Assembly: GCA_030247885.1 (NCBI GenBank)
Contig: JAPDRO010000004.1
Coordinates: 62,001 to 126,000 of the forward strand
Direction of reading: 5' to 3'
Origin: Taxawa tesnikishii (nom. ined.)
Lineage: Eukaryota; Ascomycota; Dothideomycetes; Dothideales
DNA: 64,000 bases
The notes below the pieces were generated by a model that had not been told where the DNA came from, made no database searches, and saw nothing but the letters and a program-made list of their open reading frames with translations. Made by a program: the position numbers and the translations under genes. Shown here one piece after another: positions 33,432 to 45,643 of the stretch. The number at the start of each line of letters is the position of its first letter. Position 1 is the first letter of the stretch.

Positions 33432-36192
33432 ATGCCTGCCATAATCGAGCCTCACGATGAGTTTATGGGTGCTGTCCAACAAGTATGCGGCTGGTTAGTG
33501 ACTGAGAGTAGCAGTGAGCTGACCGCGGCAGATTATTCTCTCCTCGTCGGAGACGGATTACATTGACCAGCTAATACCGGTGATGAAGGATGTGCGTAAT
33601 TCAGACCGAGCAAACCATCTAATCCAAGCACTCAACAACGTATCCAATGACCGCGAGATGAAGATTGAACGGATATGCAATTCCAACCATCAGGACTTCA
33701 TCAATTCGGTCAATCAGCTGCAGCGTGTCCGGGAAGGCACGGTGACATTGACTGCCGAGATCATGACCCTCAGTCAATCAATCGAAGCCAGCACTGAGAA
33801 GCTCGCCGAGCAGAAGAAGGCACTCGTCGATTCCCGTGGCGTACGACAGAATGTTGACGACGCCACCCAAGCGCTGAAGGACTGTCTTGAGGTTCTGCGT
33901 CTTGCCAATCAGGTACACGACCTGCTCGGAAAAAGAACCACTACGCGGCTCTCCGGGCATTGGACGAGTTGCAGAATGTGCATCTGCGCGAGGTCACCCG
34001 TTACAAGATCGCTGAAATGATCGAGCGCTCCGTTCCAGCGACCCAGCGTATGATCTCTGAGGCGGTCATGGCGGATCTGAACACTTGGCTATATCGGATT
34101 CGTGAGACATCCCAATTTCTTGGTGAAGTTGCCTTTTACCATACAGAGTTGCGGCGAGCTCGTCAGAAGGAAAGGCTAGAACAAAACGAGTATCTTGGCA
34201 GTTTCAAGCTCAATTCAGCCGTTGAGCTTGTTGCTGATGAGAGCGAGGAGTTTGACGTTCTCAACAACGACGAAGTGCAAGTCGACTTCTCTCCGCTATT
34301 CGAGGCGATGCACATTCACGACGCCCTCGGCCAGAACGAGAAGTTCAGGCAAGAATACGCGGCGACCAGACGACAACAGAAGGAGCTGCTACTTCCCAGC
34401 ACGCTCGATCTTCTTGACGAAGATGGAAGCGGTTTGAGCAGTTTGTTGGAGAGTATTGCAGGGTTTGGCATTGTCGAGAAAGCTACCATGCTGAGGACCG
34501 AAAACCTACGCTCCACTGCAGATGCAAGTTTCACGCCTCTGTACAGTCGAGATGATACGCTAACATCTTGTAGATTGATGAACTCTGGGACTCAATGTGC
34601 CAGAGCACCATCACGCTGATCACTAACGCGCTGCACACCGTGGATAATGACGAGAAACTCCTCAAGATCAAGGGAGTGATTGCTCTCTTCGTTCAGACAA
34701 TGGATGCAAGTACATCTTTGTGCACGCGCGGAACACAAAGCTGATTTTGGGTGCGCAGAGCTGGGGTTACTCGGTGGCCAGCCTCGATAAATTGTTATTG
34801 ACGTTGTTCGACAAATACGCTCAGCTGCTCAAACAGAGGTTTAGCGAGGATTTCCAAGAGGTAGGTCGTTCCGCGCGCCTCGACGGAAGAATTTACTGAC
34901 ATACCTAGATCGTTTCCACTGATGATTATATGCCGATGCCAATCAACAACCCCGATGAGTACGACAAGGTCATCAACGTCAGCTGGTACACTCCCGATAA
35001 GGACCGTGACGAGCTGAGGTATGGAGATCGCTGTCATTCCGAGTACACATTACTAACCGTTGGGTAGTTTCCCATGCGTACTGCCATTCTCCCAGATGTA
35101 TCCGTTGTGCTGCATAGACATCCGAAACTTCCTTAATCAGATCTACCTTTTCTCCGACGATCACTTCCAAAACTCCAGCGTCATTGACGAGACGCTCAAG
35201 AACGTAAGCTACCCTGTCAACGTCTTTTCGCAAAGCGGGCTGACACCACCCAAGTCTCTTGACGAGCTGCTGTGCCAGAAGGTTTCGCGCTCCCTTGTCG
35301 GACGCCTTTCGTCGCAATACCCCGGTCAGATTGTGCAGATCCTGACTAACCTCGACCACTTCGAGACCGCTTGTCGCGAGCTCCAAGAGCTGCTCGTCGA
35401 AGCGCGCTCTTCTAGCAGCGCCGCTGGCCCGATTGTGCTGAAAGCGACCGAAGAGTTCGCCAACGCCAAGAAAGCGGCCGAAAAGCGCATCTTCGAGCTC
35501 GTCAACAGTAAGATTGACGACTTGATCGAAACAGCCGAGTATGACTGGTACGTGCCCTCCCTCTCCCATGTCCCTTGCCTGCCACCGCACATCACACAAC
35601 AACAGCAACTGACACTCACGTACAGGAACTCCACCTTCGTCCCACAAGGCGCTTCACCCTACATGCAGGAACTAACCCGCTACCTCTCCAACATCATGTC
35701 CAGCGTCTTCCTCGGCCTGCCCGTGCAAATCAAAGAACTGATCTACTTCGATGCCCTCTCCCACATCAGCACCTCCCTCCTTGCCCTCCCCTCGACGCCT
35801 CCATCCGCCGCATCGCCCCACAATCTGTGCACGCCTTCCGCCTTGACGTCGACTACCTCGTTGACTTTGTCGAAAGCCTCGACAGTACAGTGCTGATGGA
35901 GGGGTTGGATGAGCTCAGGCAGACGGTCGATCTGATGGCGACGGCGGCAGAGAGTGGGGGTAAGGCGGAGGAGGAGTTCTTTGATGTGGAGAGGGGCAGG
36001 AGGAGGTTTGGCAAGGTGGATAAGATGAATGGCGCTGAGTTGATCGAGAAGGTGAGTCAGGGGCGCGAGGCGGCGGATAAGGAAAGGCAGGCACAGGCAC
36101 AGGCGCAGATCAGCAGTCCTGTGGAGCGGACGGGCAAGATGGGGTTCTCGAACTTGGCGAACAGGTTTGGTGTCAACAAGGATAGGTCTTAG
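33432..36192 (+). CDS. SEC15: Exocyst complex subunit Sec15
   Basis: Sec15 links the Rab Sec4 on secretory vesicles to the exocyst at growth sites. Eight exons (33432-33482, 33532-34523, 34574-34705, 34759-34860, 34909-35018, 35068-35203, 35255-35547, 35626-36192) give 794 residues after two bases are restored. Hallmarks are VNQLQRVREGTVTLTAEIM, AVMADLNTWLYRIRETSQFL, GEVAFYHTELRR, ELVADESEEFDVLNNDEVQV, LFEAMHIHDALGQNEKFR, FPCVLPFSQMYPLCCIDIRN and FELVNSKIDDLIETAEYDW. Introns 2 and 3 use GC donors, both GCAAGT. Intron 6 is a stop-free 51 nt. Frame slips are at the five-A run 33930-33934 and the four-C run 35788-35791. The C-terminus is Gln/Ala-rich. Confidence 0.93.
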
Positions 36193-36865
36193 GGCGTAGG
36201 ATGGAGGAGGTCGGGCGGTTGTAATTGTATACGGGTAATTGGATATTGTGTTTCGTTGTGGCAGATGGTGTGGCTTTAGGTCTTCCATGCTCCTGTGATG
36301 TGGATCCACCAGGCTGAAGGTTTGGAGCGGGACTGTGACAAAGGATGGGAAGCAAAAGATGCATTGGAGCTGGCAGGAATTCAACGCTGCATCTCCCGGA
36401 TCTCAACGTGTATAGAGAGGTGTACATGAAGTTCATGCATCCCCACGCGGAGACCAACCAATTGAACTACGGCCCCTTTTGCTGGACCATTAGGTACTGA
36501 AGGTGGAATATATTGCAACGGACTGTGACTGAGACAAGCCTGTTGCGAGAGAAACAACAAAGCAATTTCTTGGGGAATTGCATCACGACAAAGTACAGAA
36601 CCCCTCTTCGGAAAGTACAGCCCGAACCCGTTGCGCCCAATATGCTATGCCCCTTTATATATACATCTGGCATTCCAACATTGCGCTCTTCATCTCCCTG
36701 CATGAAGATTTGAGATCCGCTGTCTCTGACTTGACATCAATCGAGGAGTTCCGTGTCAGAGGCAGATTAGGAGTGAGTCGAATCGCGCTATCGTACATTC
36801 CTATCCTTCAAGCTTTGGCGACTCCCATGTCCGACTAACAAAGGAAGGTATCGAAAAGAGTTAAT
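36193..36865. other. Convergent 3' region, no gene
   Basis: The 3' flanks of SEC15 and TOM7 meet here. Only short frames occur. Confidence 0.5.
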
Positions 36866-37392
36866 CTACGATGCGAGAGGGAGAACAGTCTGTTCGCTTT
36901 GCGTCAGTCTCTGCTGCTTGGTAGGCCAAAGATAGCGGGAAGCGGGAAACGACAAAAGGCGAGGAATCGTACCTGATGAGCGAAGGCCTTGGGTTGCTCC
37001 TTGTGTAGCCCAGGTAGATGATCAAAGGGAGGTAGCCACTGTAGTTCCATCTTCCGTCAGCGATGCTCACATGTCTTTTTCTTCCGCATCCATCTGCCAT
37101 CTAGCGCGATTGCTTTTCTTTTCGACAACCTCTATCCGGCTCTTCATAGCCTCGTCTTTCGTGCGCAATTTGTATCCCTATTCCAGCCAGCCAGCTGCAC
37201 TACCGTGGCTCCGGCTCTTGTAGCGCAAGAACGAAGATATGAATGGACGTACTAGTGGATCGCAACTCTGGAGATGTCGATGACGCGGGTGATGCGCTCC
37301 TGGTAGGGTTGTCAGTCTTCGATTAGCGACTTGTCCGAGGCGCTGAGGCGGCGTACCTTGGTTTCCTCGGAGAACTGGAAGTTGAAGGCCAT
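36866..37392 (-). CDS. TOM7: Mitochondrial import receptor subunit Tom7
   Basis: Tom7 is a small tail-anchored subunit that modulates assembly of the outer-membrane TOM complex. Four exons (37392-37357, 37299-37253, 37038-36973, 36889-36866) give 57 residues after one base is restored. The sequence reads [20 protein letters not shown], then [20 protein letters not shown], then [17 protein letters not shown]. The [21 protein letters not shown] block is diagnostic of Tom7. The frame slip is at the three-G run 36879-36881 (plus) in the last exon. Without it the protein would lose its conserved end and read on. A 215-nt intron 2 is the longest in the gene. Confidence 0.9.
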
Positions 37393-38052
37393 GATCGAGG
37401 GAGTTGTAAGGCGGGACAAGGTGAAGGTTGGTGGTGGTGATGCGCAGTATGGGCGATGATGGATGGGATGGACTGTCCAAAGATTCTGAGGACGGGCTTG
37501 GCGGATGCGCATGCGCATGCGCATGCGGAGAACGGTGTGTGTATTTTTGGTCACGTTCTGGAAGAATATCATCCAGCCGCCAACGCTCTACCTGAGCGAA
37601 TGTACTCTCGAAAAGTGATAGATCTGAGCAAAACTACTGTTGAGGAACGAACGAGTCATACCACCTCAGCGTCTCCCTGCTCTCGACGTGGCATCGAATT
37701 ACTACGAGGTGACAATGGTGGACAATCTCATCCTAACTAGGCAATGAAGGACAAACTTGGTATCTCATCACTACTGTTGAATTTCGTCAATCTCGACGCT
37801 TTCTGCGAATTTACTTGTATTTCGATGGGCTTTGCTTCGATTTGCTTTAGTGGTTGTATACGAGGCGTTTGTTGTATCGCAGAAGGCTCGATCAGTGGGC
37901 CCACCTATGCAATCGCCTTTCTGATCGGCATCAATGAACGATGAAGTGCACACCACCTACCCAGTGCTCTTGGTTTTTGCATAACACTGAATCCGCTCCT
38001 TAGCAGCTTCATCACTCGTTCCCAGCCAGAGTCCAGCCAGTATCCGAAACTC
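37393..38052. other. Intergenic, with a short hexamer repeat
   Basis: Upstream side of TOM7 and 3' flank of CWC27. A small tandem repeat of ATGCGC (about four units, 37505-37527) is the only feature seen. Confidence 0.5.
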
Positions 38053-39632
38053 TCATGCCCTCCCCTTCCCGCTCGCCCTCTCCCTCTCCCTTTCCCTGTT
38101 TCCACCCCTCCTATCCCAATCCCTCCCACTACCACCTTGCCTATCCCTATCTTTCCTCTTGCTCTCCTTGATATCCTTCGCCTTCTCCCTTGGATCAATA
38201 ACCTCAAACTCCTCCATCTTCTTCTTCCATTCCAGGTCCTTCCCTAAAGTATCCTTAGCAAACGACAACGAATGCGCCATCCAATCCGCGTCATTGTCGT
38301 CATCCGCCTCTCCGTTTGCCGCTTCATCCTTGTCCCACGTACTGCAGGATTGGCAGTTTGCGATGAAATGCAAATCGCACAGCTTTTCCTCCGTGTCTAG
38401 CGCATCGCCTGCTGTGACGGGGGCTGCTGCTGTCGTCGTCGCCTTACTGCCGGCATTTGGTTCCGAGCCGTTGGCTGCGGGCGCAGAGGCTGGCATATCC
38501 TTGAGTTTGCTCTTGAATGCGTTGAAGAAGTCCATAGCGCCGCGCTCGTCGGTCGCCCGGCCGCGTTTTCTGCCCTTGGTGGACGATGCGGGTATCATGG
38601 CCTCCAATACGGACTTGGGCTTCTCTTGCGCCTTCTGCGCGCCTCCTGTGTTGCGTCTCATTGACTCCTTCAGTGCAGCAATCTGCGCGTTTGTCTTCTC
38701 CAGCGCACTCATAGTGTTCTTGACCTGTTCCGGTTCGACCGAGGGCGAAGGTTTAGGTCGCGCTTCTTCAACGATTGGCGCAGGCGCCGCTTTACCTGCG
38801 CCCATAGCAGGTGGAGGACTCGGTGACCTTGACAGCGATGCTCTTTTCCGGACCGCCTTTTGCTTCTTCCCTGTCTCTGACCCCTTTGCCATTGGCGCGT
38901 CGTTCAACACCTCCGCTTTCTCCTGACCAGCGGAGATCAGCTCCGGGTTGACCTTGGCTTTCTTCTTCACTACGACGCCTTCATCCTCTCCCTCTTCAGC
39001 TCCAAAGCTGAGCAAGTTCTTTCCAGCCTTCCTCTTTTTCCCCTTCCTCGCGTCCGCCTCCGGCTTCGTCCGCTCTGCTACCCTGACCCGCTTGACCATG
39101 TCCTCGAATGGATTTACCAGGATCTCTGCGCCCGTGACTTTTGTAGGGTAAAGCGGTCTGTCCCCTCCCTCCTCCGCCAGATCTGCTTCCCCCATCTTCA
39201 TCAAATTGTAGATCGTATCTCCCTCCACGCGCCCGAACATGGTGTTCTTCCCTGCAGCTCCGGTGTAGGTGCTAACGTCAAGAAGAACTGCGACGTGTTG
39301 TCGTTTGGCGCGCCAGAGTTGGCCATGCCCAGTAACCCACGCCTGTTGAAGCGCAGGCGACTGTGGACCTCATCCTCAAACGGTGCGCCATTGTTGATCG
39401 CGGAAGTGCCGCCTGTTCCAAGTCCAGTGGGATCTCCGCCTTGGATGATGAAACCCGGAACCAGTCTGTGGAAGATTGTGTTGTCGTAGTAACCATCGAG
39501 ACAGTGTTGGAGAAAGTTGCGCGATGTGAGAGGTGTTTGCTTCGCGAAGATTTCGAGCACGATGTCGCCGGACGTCGTGTTCAGGACGACCTTTGCTGTG
39601 GGCGGTGGTTCGAGGTTGTAGAGGGTCGACAT
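38053..39632 (-). CDS. CWC27: Spliceosome-associated cyclophilin-type peptidyl-prolyl isomerase Cwc27
   Basis: Cwc27 joins the spliceosome with Cwc22 around catalytic activation. A single exon gives 526 residues after one base is restored. The N-terminal cyclophilin domain (about residues 10-175) has the family motifs TTSGDIVLEIFAKQTP, YYDNTIFHRLVPGFIIQGGD, GANSGAPNDN-type NSGAPNDNTSQFFLTLA and MFGRVEGDTIYNL. A long Lys/Glu-rich disordered part follows. The C-terminal motif LCDLHFIANCQSCSTW, then DADWMAHSLSFAKDTLGKD, is conserved among Cwc27/SDCCAG10 proteins. The tail is Arg/Glu/Asp-rich. The frame slip is at the three-C run 39250-39252 (plus), inside ELQGKNTMFGR. Confidence 0.92.
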
Positions 39633-39954
39633 ATTGACAGACTGGAGGGCTGGACGCCCCTGTCAGCTATGAGATTCTGTATCTCTATGGATGTACGGCT
39701 GGTAAGGCAGGCAGCAACCGATCTCGAGCGGTGGGTTTATCACAGATCTGGTGAAGCTCCAAAAGTTCCATTGGAGATGCTTGACCGTCCCCGACTTTTG
39801 CAAGCGAAAGCGACTGACATCAGATCACCCCGCAGTGGTCGAGGCGGCTCAAACAACTTACAGTAGACTGCGAAAGCAACTTGAAGTACTACCTGCACAA
39901 CGAGTACGAGTCCGCCCCGAACAACCCATCTTTACTCCACGGCAACCGAGCAGA
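39633..39954. promoter_or_regulatory. Short divergent promoter between CWC27 and GET5
   Basis: 322 bp separate the two start codons. No clear core element is seen. Confidence 0.45.
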
Positions 39955-40739
39955 ATGTCGGAGGTTACCTTCGCGAAGTCATTCCTGGCGACACTTGACC
40001 GACGACAGGTTAAGCTCAGCAGCGACCATGTCTCGGATCCTAGGAAGTACCAGGCGCAACCTCCAGTACGTGTTGCTAGTTGTATACGAAGTACAGAACC
40101 CGAGCTGACTCAAACTGCCAGTACATCTTGCCAAAGCAGACGCATCCATTCCCCGGCGGCAGCGGCCTACTGATGCCGACAGCGCAAAAACTACTGTCCG
40201 TAACACTCAAGCCTATGAAGGCTGCCTCGCAATCAGTCAACCTCTCAGCACAATCGTTGGATACCACCGTACTGGACATAAAGACACAATATGCACAAAA
40301 AGCGAACCTGGATGTCTCTAAGGTCAAGCTACTGTTGAACAAGAGACCCGCGGCCGACTTGAAGACTCTCAAAGACTTGCTGCCAGACCCTGCACCATCT
40401 ATCGTTGAGTTCAGTGTTATGGTGATGGGTGGTGCCGGCGCAGCAAGTCCGTCTACACCGGCGACACCTGCTGTAGCATCACCAGCCGTAGAAGTACCGG
40501 ATCCGACAACCAAGCCCGAACCTATGGATCTCGACGAACAGAAGCAGGCACCTGGGCCATTATCCGAGAGGGCAGAAGCTCAGGCCGAGCAGCACGATGG
40601 CCACGCAGACACTGCTCGGAAGGTGTTGCAGACGGAAGAGTTCTGGACAGACTTGAAGGATTTCTTGATAACAAGACTGAGGGACGAAAAAGAAGGGGAA
40701 CGCCTGGCGGGCGTCTTCAGGGAAGCGTCAAAGGAGTGA
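39955..40739 (+). CDS. GET5: Get5/Mdy2-type ubiquitin-like protein of the GET pathway
   Basis: Get5 pairs with Get4 and Sgt2 to hand tail-anchored proteins to Get3 for ER insertion. Two exons (39955-40065, 40122-40739) give 242 residues with no frame break. The N-terminus MSEVTFAKSFLATLDRRQVK, with SDHVSDPRKY and YILPKQTHP, is the Get4-binding segment. The central ubiquitin-like fold runs from LSVTLKPMK through KANLDVSKVKLLLNKRP to TLKDLLPDP and VEFSVMVMGGAGA. A Pro/Ala linker follows. The C-terminal homodimerisation helix pair is FWTDLKDFLITRLRDEKEGE then RLAGVFREASKE. Confidence 0.87.
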
Positions 40740-41749
40740 TACCCAGTTCAGCGTCTCCGGCGTGGTGGCCATGGCGCTCAACAGGGCACCTAGTTATATT
40801 CACATTGTTGATATCGACCATGCGACTCTTGGCTCGCCATCTGCTCACTGCTGAGATAAAATCAATCTCTCATCAATCCATTATCGGCCCCTCATATGTC
40901 GCCAGGTGTGCCATCTCTCACCACTTCCTCCATGGGCGGGCCGTTTTACGGACCATTGCAACCCCTTGGTGTCGCGTAGTGGAGAAAAGGTTCATTGTCG
41001 GTCCGAATGTCAGTTCAACTCATGTATGTTATAGTCGTGTCTAAGCCGCTAGAGACACTTAGTCGCCTTCTGGAACGAACAGATGAGGTGTTGGTACTGT
41101 TTGGCTTGCATTGGCTGACGGCATGCAGGGTGATGCGGGCCAATGCAAAACGCCAAGTCACCGAGTGGCTTTCCCGCCTCCACATTCCACCACCGTTCAT
41201 CTCAGTTCACCTCCGCTCACCTTCGCTCACCTCCGCCCTTGTCTCTCTGAACCTCAAGCGTCTATGGTCATCCCCTATACACACAGATACCATGCAAAAT
41301 GCTGTTCCCCAGCTCCGAGCCTCTATAAACTGATCACTGCGTGCTGATCCTTCTTCTGCTGAAACGCGATCTCTCGATCATCCTGAACATTTCCTCATGC
41401 CACTGCGGAGTTACTTGGCGCCATGGTTGCCCAGATAATTAGATGCGCCCCGAAATCGACGCCTTCCAGAGGCGCAGCGCCATTGTAAGGTTTGTTCCCA
41501 TGTCTTGGTTCGTCAAGCTGCGACGCTGGTAGGCTGGTTTCCCGGCACAGTATTCGCTAGTCCCCCATCATGCTTCGCATACTTCGTTCAGGGATCGTTG
41601 GTTTGCGCAAAACCGTGAGCGATAGCACCGATCGGCCACGGCGCATGTGCTACAGGCTTGCTGGAAACCTTTACTTTGGAGTCACCAGGGCATCTCCAAG
41701 ACTCTGGGTCCGCGCGGGGCTCCACGCCGTTGACATATGGACGTTGGAG
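40740..41749. other. Intergenic, upstream of the hexose transporter
   Basis: No gene is seen in about 1 kb. A GCGGGG hexamer at 41714-41719 fits the CreA/Cre1 consensus SYGGRG. That would suit a sugar transporter, but one hexamer is weak evidence. Confidence 0.4.
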
Positions 41750-41757
41750 TATATATA
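41750..41757 (+). promoter_or_regulatory. TATA box of the hexose transporter gene
   Basis: The TATATATA octamer lies 98 bp before the start codon and is the best core promoter match in the window. Confidence 0.6.
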
Positions 41758-41854
41758 CCGTGGACTACACCTCGTGTTTTGTGATCCATCGACAGTTGGG
41801 CTCGACAGAGTTTCTTATTCCTTCTCACACCTACTGCTCTCTCGGTGATCCACC

Positions 41855-43763
41855 ATGGGTCTCGCTTTCAAGAAGCCCGACGATGTCGCGGGTGCGGCAT
41901 GGCCTGCTATTCTAATCGGTCTTTTCGTCGCCTTTGGAGGTGTGTTGTTTGGATATGATACAGGGTTCGACAGATCGGAATCCCATCCCTTAGTCACTAG
42001 CTGACCCCCTTCAGAACCATTGGAGGTATCCTGGCGATGCCCTACTGGATCCAAGAATTTGCTGAAGGCGGAGCTACCGAGATCACCGCCTCCGAAGACG
42101 CTCTGATCGTCTCTATCCTTTCCGCGGGCACTTTCTTCGGTGCTTTGTTCGCTGCCCCGACCGCCGATTTCCTCGGTCGCCGTCTCGGTCTCATGGCATC
42201 TGCTGGCATCGTCTTCAACCTGGGCGTCATCCTCCAAACCGCATCCACCGCGCAGCCAATGTTCATCGCGGGCAGGTTCTTCGCCGGTCTTGGTGTCGGT
42301 CTCGTCTCCGCGATCAGTAAGTCTTGTATGCTTGCCTCGACAATTTCCCACTGACTGGCTTGCAGTCCCTCTCTACCAATCCGAGACTTCGCCTAAATGG
42401 ATCAGAGGTACAATTGTCGGAACCTATCAACTCGCAATCACGATTGGTCTGTTCTTGGCTGCCATTGTCAACAATGCCACCAAAAATCGCAACGATACCG
42501 GAGCCTATCGTATCCCTATCGCTGTCCAATTCGCATGGTCTCTTATCCTTGTGGGCGGTCTTCTGGTTCTTCCCGAGACTCCGCGTTACCTGATCAAACA
42601 GGACAAGCTCGAGAAGGTAAGGATTTGCAACCCGGTCCACGGCAAGCGCATAGCTGATGAGAGGAAACAGGCTGCTAGCGCCCTCGGCAAACTCCGCCGT
42701 CTCGATCCCACGCATCCAGCCGTGGTGGAGGAACTCGCAGAAGTTGAAGCAAATCACCGTTACGAAATGAGCATTGGCAAGGCTAGCTACATCGACTGCT
42801 TCAAGGGCACAGTTGGCAAGCGTCTGGCTACTGGCTGCGGTCTGCAGGCTCTGCAACAGCTGACCGGTGTCAACTTCATCTTCTACTACGGAACTCAGTA
42901 CTTCACCAACGCTGGGTTCGAGAACCCCTTTATCATTTCGGTCATTACTAACACTGTCAACGTGGTGTCCACGTTTCCCGGATTGTACCTTGTTGAGAAA
43001 ATGGGACGGAGGAACCTCCTGCTCATGGGAGCAATTGGTAGGCGAATTCCCATTCCAAGCACGGTTGCACCGAGCTGACCATCTCGATCTAGGCATGGCC
43101 GTTTGCCAGTTCATCGTGGCAATCACCGGAACTGCCGCTGGTACGGAGAACCTCCCAGCACAGCGTGCAGCTATCGCATTCGTGTGCATCTACATTTTCT
43201 TCTTCGCCAGCTCCTGGGGCCCTGTCGCATGGTACGTCACCCTCTCTCCGCCGCTCTTATTGACCGAGCACTGATTTTCCATTCAGGGTCGTGACCGGCG
43301 AGATGTTCCCTCTCAAGGTTCGTGCCAAGTGTCTATCCATGACCACTGCCACAAACTGGCTCCTGTGAGTTCCCTGTTCCCCCTCCTAGATTCCGCTTCT
43401 CTCCCCCCCCCCCCCACACTAACGCATCTCCAGTAACTGGGCCATTGCCTACTCGACCCCTACATCGTGAACGAAGAATACGCCAACCTGCAATCCAAAG
43501 TCTTTTTCATCTGGGGCGGATGCTGCTTCATCTGTATCTTCTTCGTCTGGTTCATGATCTACGAAACCAAGGGTCTGTCCCTTGAGCAAGTAGACGAGCT
43601 ATATGGTATCGTGACCAAGGCCTGGCTGAGCAAGAAATTCAGGCCGCAGGTCAGTTTCCAGGATGTGGAAGATATGCAAGCGGGGCAGAGGAAGATGTCT
43701 CTGACGGATGTGGCGGGGGAGTTGGAGAGGAAGAGGAGCGTTACGCATGTGGAGAAGAATTGA
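41855..43763 (+). CDS. MFS hexose transporter (high-affinity glucose transporter type)
   Basis: This is a proton- or gradient-driven monosaccharide permease of the plasma membrane. Seven exons (41855-41964, 42015-42316, 42366-42616, 42671-43037, 43093-43231, 43287-43364, 43434-43763) give 525 residues and 12 predicted helices after one base is restored. Sugar-porter motifs are [31 protein letters not shown]-type [49 protein letters not shown]-type EKMGRRN and [15 protein letters not shown]. Intron 3 is 54 nt with no stop. The last intron holds a 13-C run. The frame slip is at the four-C run 43457-43460, within [12 protein letters not shown]. The substrate is inferred from family. Confidence 0.9.
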
Positions 43764-45643
43764 GGAATAAGGAACGTGCAGGGGATGGCTTGTAAGAAAA
43801 GTGGTTGATGGTTTTGCGCAGCTTTGTTGGATCTTTTCTGCAGACAGTTGTGAGAATCGTTCTGCGCCTCATGCCGTCTCCGTCCGTGGCTGTTACTGAG
43901 CCACAAGTCTCGTACTTTGGCACGATGTGGATCATCTGTATAGAATGTAACGATTTCCCTTCGACGGCTGGACTACAGCTAATGATACTCGATAAAAGAC
44001 CCCTGTCTCCATCTGTGGACGTCATGAACGCTCGGTCTGCCTCTCCCTGTCATGTATCTCCCTGTCATGTATCACAGGCAAAGGGTGAATGTGTATATAT
44101 CATCCAACCACTTCACGCCAAAGAAAGCGTTAAGGAAATAGCGTAACCACATCTCTTCGCCGTGGCTGCTTCTACAGATACCGCGACGTGCTCCCCGAAC
44201 ATGTCACGGATGATGGCATCTGACCCGTACAAATCCAAGCCTCACCGCCTTGATTTGGATGGATTCGATGGTCATACCTACGCCCACCCGTTGTGCTTGA
44301 AAGATCTCCTATAAAACTAAGGCCAACGATCGGACGAGTGGACAGAGCGTTCTGGGTCCCAGCGTATCTGCTTTACCTTACTGCGACCACTTACCGCGAT
44401 CCCCATCGACTCCAACCAGCTCCCAGCTGGTCTTCGAAAGGAGAGTTGCACTGGCCCGAGAAACTCGTCGTGAAGACATCTACGTAGGAAGGCGGCGTCG
44501 GTAGGTACGCCTCCCCTTCTCATAAGCTCTGCAACGGGACGGTAAGTAGCGTAACCACGACCAGCGTGTGTCACGGGAGAGGAGTTGGAAGAAAGTCCAC
44601 TGAAGCAGGAAACCCACCGAGGTGTAGGTTTTCTCTATCGTTGTTTTTCTTTTTCTTTTTTTTGGCGGCACGTTCGTGCAAGGTTGCTGGTTGTTGTTTG
44701 TACCGAATCATTCCGCTACTCGTTCACTACAGCTCCCCCCCTTCGGAGAACCAACGCATCGTTGATATCGTCAACGGGGACGCTGTCGACGCCCACCATC
44801 CACTGTCTGGTGGTGAACCTGAAAACGCAGGCCAAGATGCACAAATGACGCCCTGGTGCCGGGAAAGGACGGATAGAGGCCGTTCGTGCATCCGCCCTCC
44901 CCTTCACTCCGTTAGTGAAGGCGGTAAAGATTTTAGCGCGGTGCAGACTTTCTGCCACAACGGGGATCTTAGCTGAGAATTAATGGGTTGTCTGTTTCTT
45001 AAGAACAAGGCCACCCCTTCACCGCTCTTACTAGCGTTATCGGGAAAGGACATGCACAGGCTTCCTTGTCTTTTTTTTCCTACAAGTAATAGGCTGACCT
45101 CGCTTCATTTGCCCTGCGTTTCTCTTTCTAACAGATGACGTCCAACAAGTGGCTCCATTAATTGTATCAGCCTTGCGCTGGTCTTCGAAGGGAGGTTCTG
45201 ACTGTACGTCTTCCGAACACGGGAGGGCTGATTCTTGGCTACACTGCAACTTCACGATATGATCGAAGATGAAGCTAGAATTCGTTGCAATGCTCCATTG
45301 CTTAGTACACTCAAGATAACATGATGGAAATCTGGTAAAGGTTTGATGTCAGAGATGGTCATACACTCAATCGTACAAAAGAGCGGACAAAGGGTAGTGT
45401 ACAAATGGACGTCCCTCCTTAGGAACGCTTCGTGCTCTTTTGCTCGTCGAGAAGTGATGAAAAATTGAGAGGTGCGCCGTGCATGGAAGCCTCAATCTTT
45501 GCCAAGCGGAGTGTGCAATGATCTCTCGCTGTCAGGATCCCAGTCCTGAGGATGTTTGTACATGGTTTCTCCTTCACCCCTCCAGCCCAACACCAGGTCT
45601 GGATTCCTTTCCCCTCTCTCTCTCTTGCCTCGCCGATCTATTC
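43764..45643. other. About 1.9 kb convergent region without a supported gene
   Basis: The 3' flanks of the hexose transporter and VPS1 meet here. Short open frames lack coding features. A 15-bp direct repeat (CTCCCTGTCATGTAT, twice, near 44042-44071) and T-rich runs near 44645-44660 are the only structures seen. Confidence 0.45.

Noticed and set aside
41855-43763. Secondary metabolite or nutrient gene cluster around the two MFS genes
   Set aside because: No synthase, tailoring enzyme or pathway regulator genes lie nearby. Neighbours are unrelated housekeeping genes.
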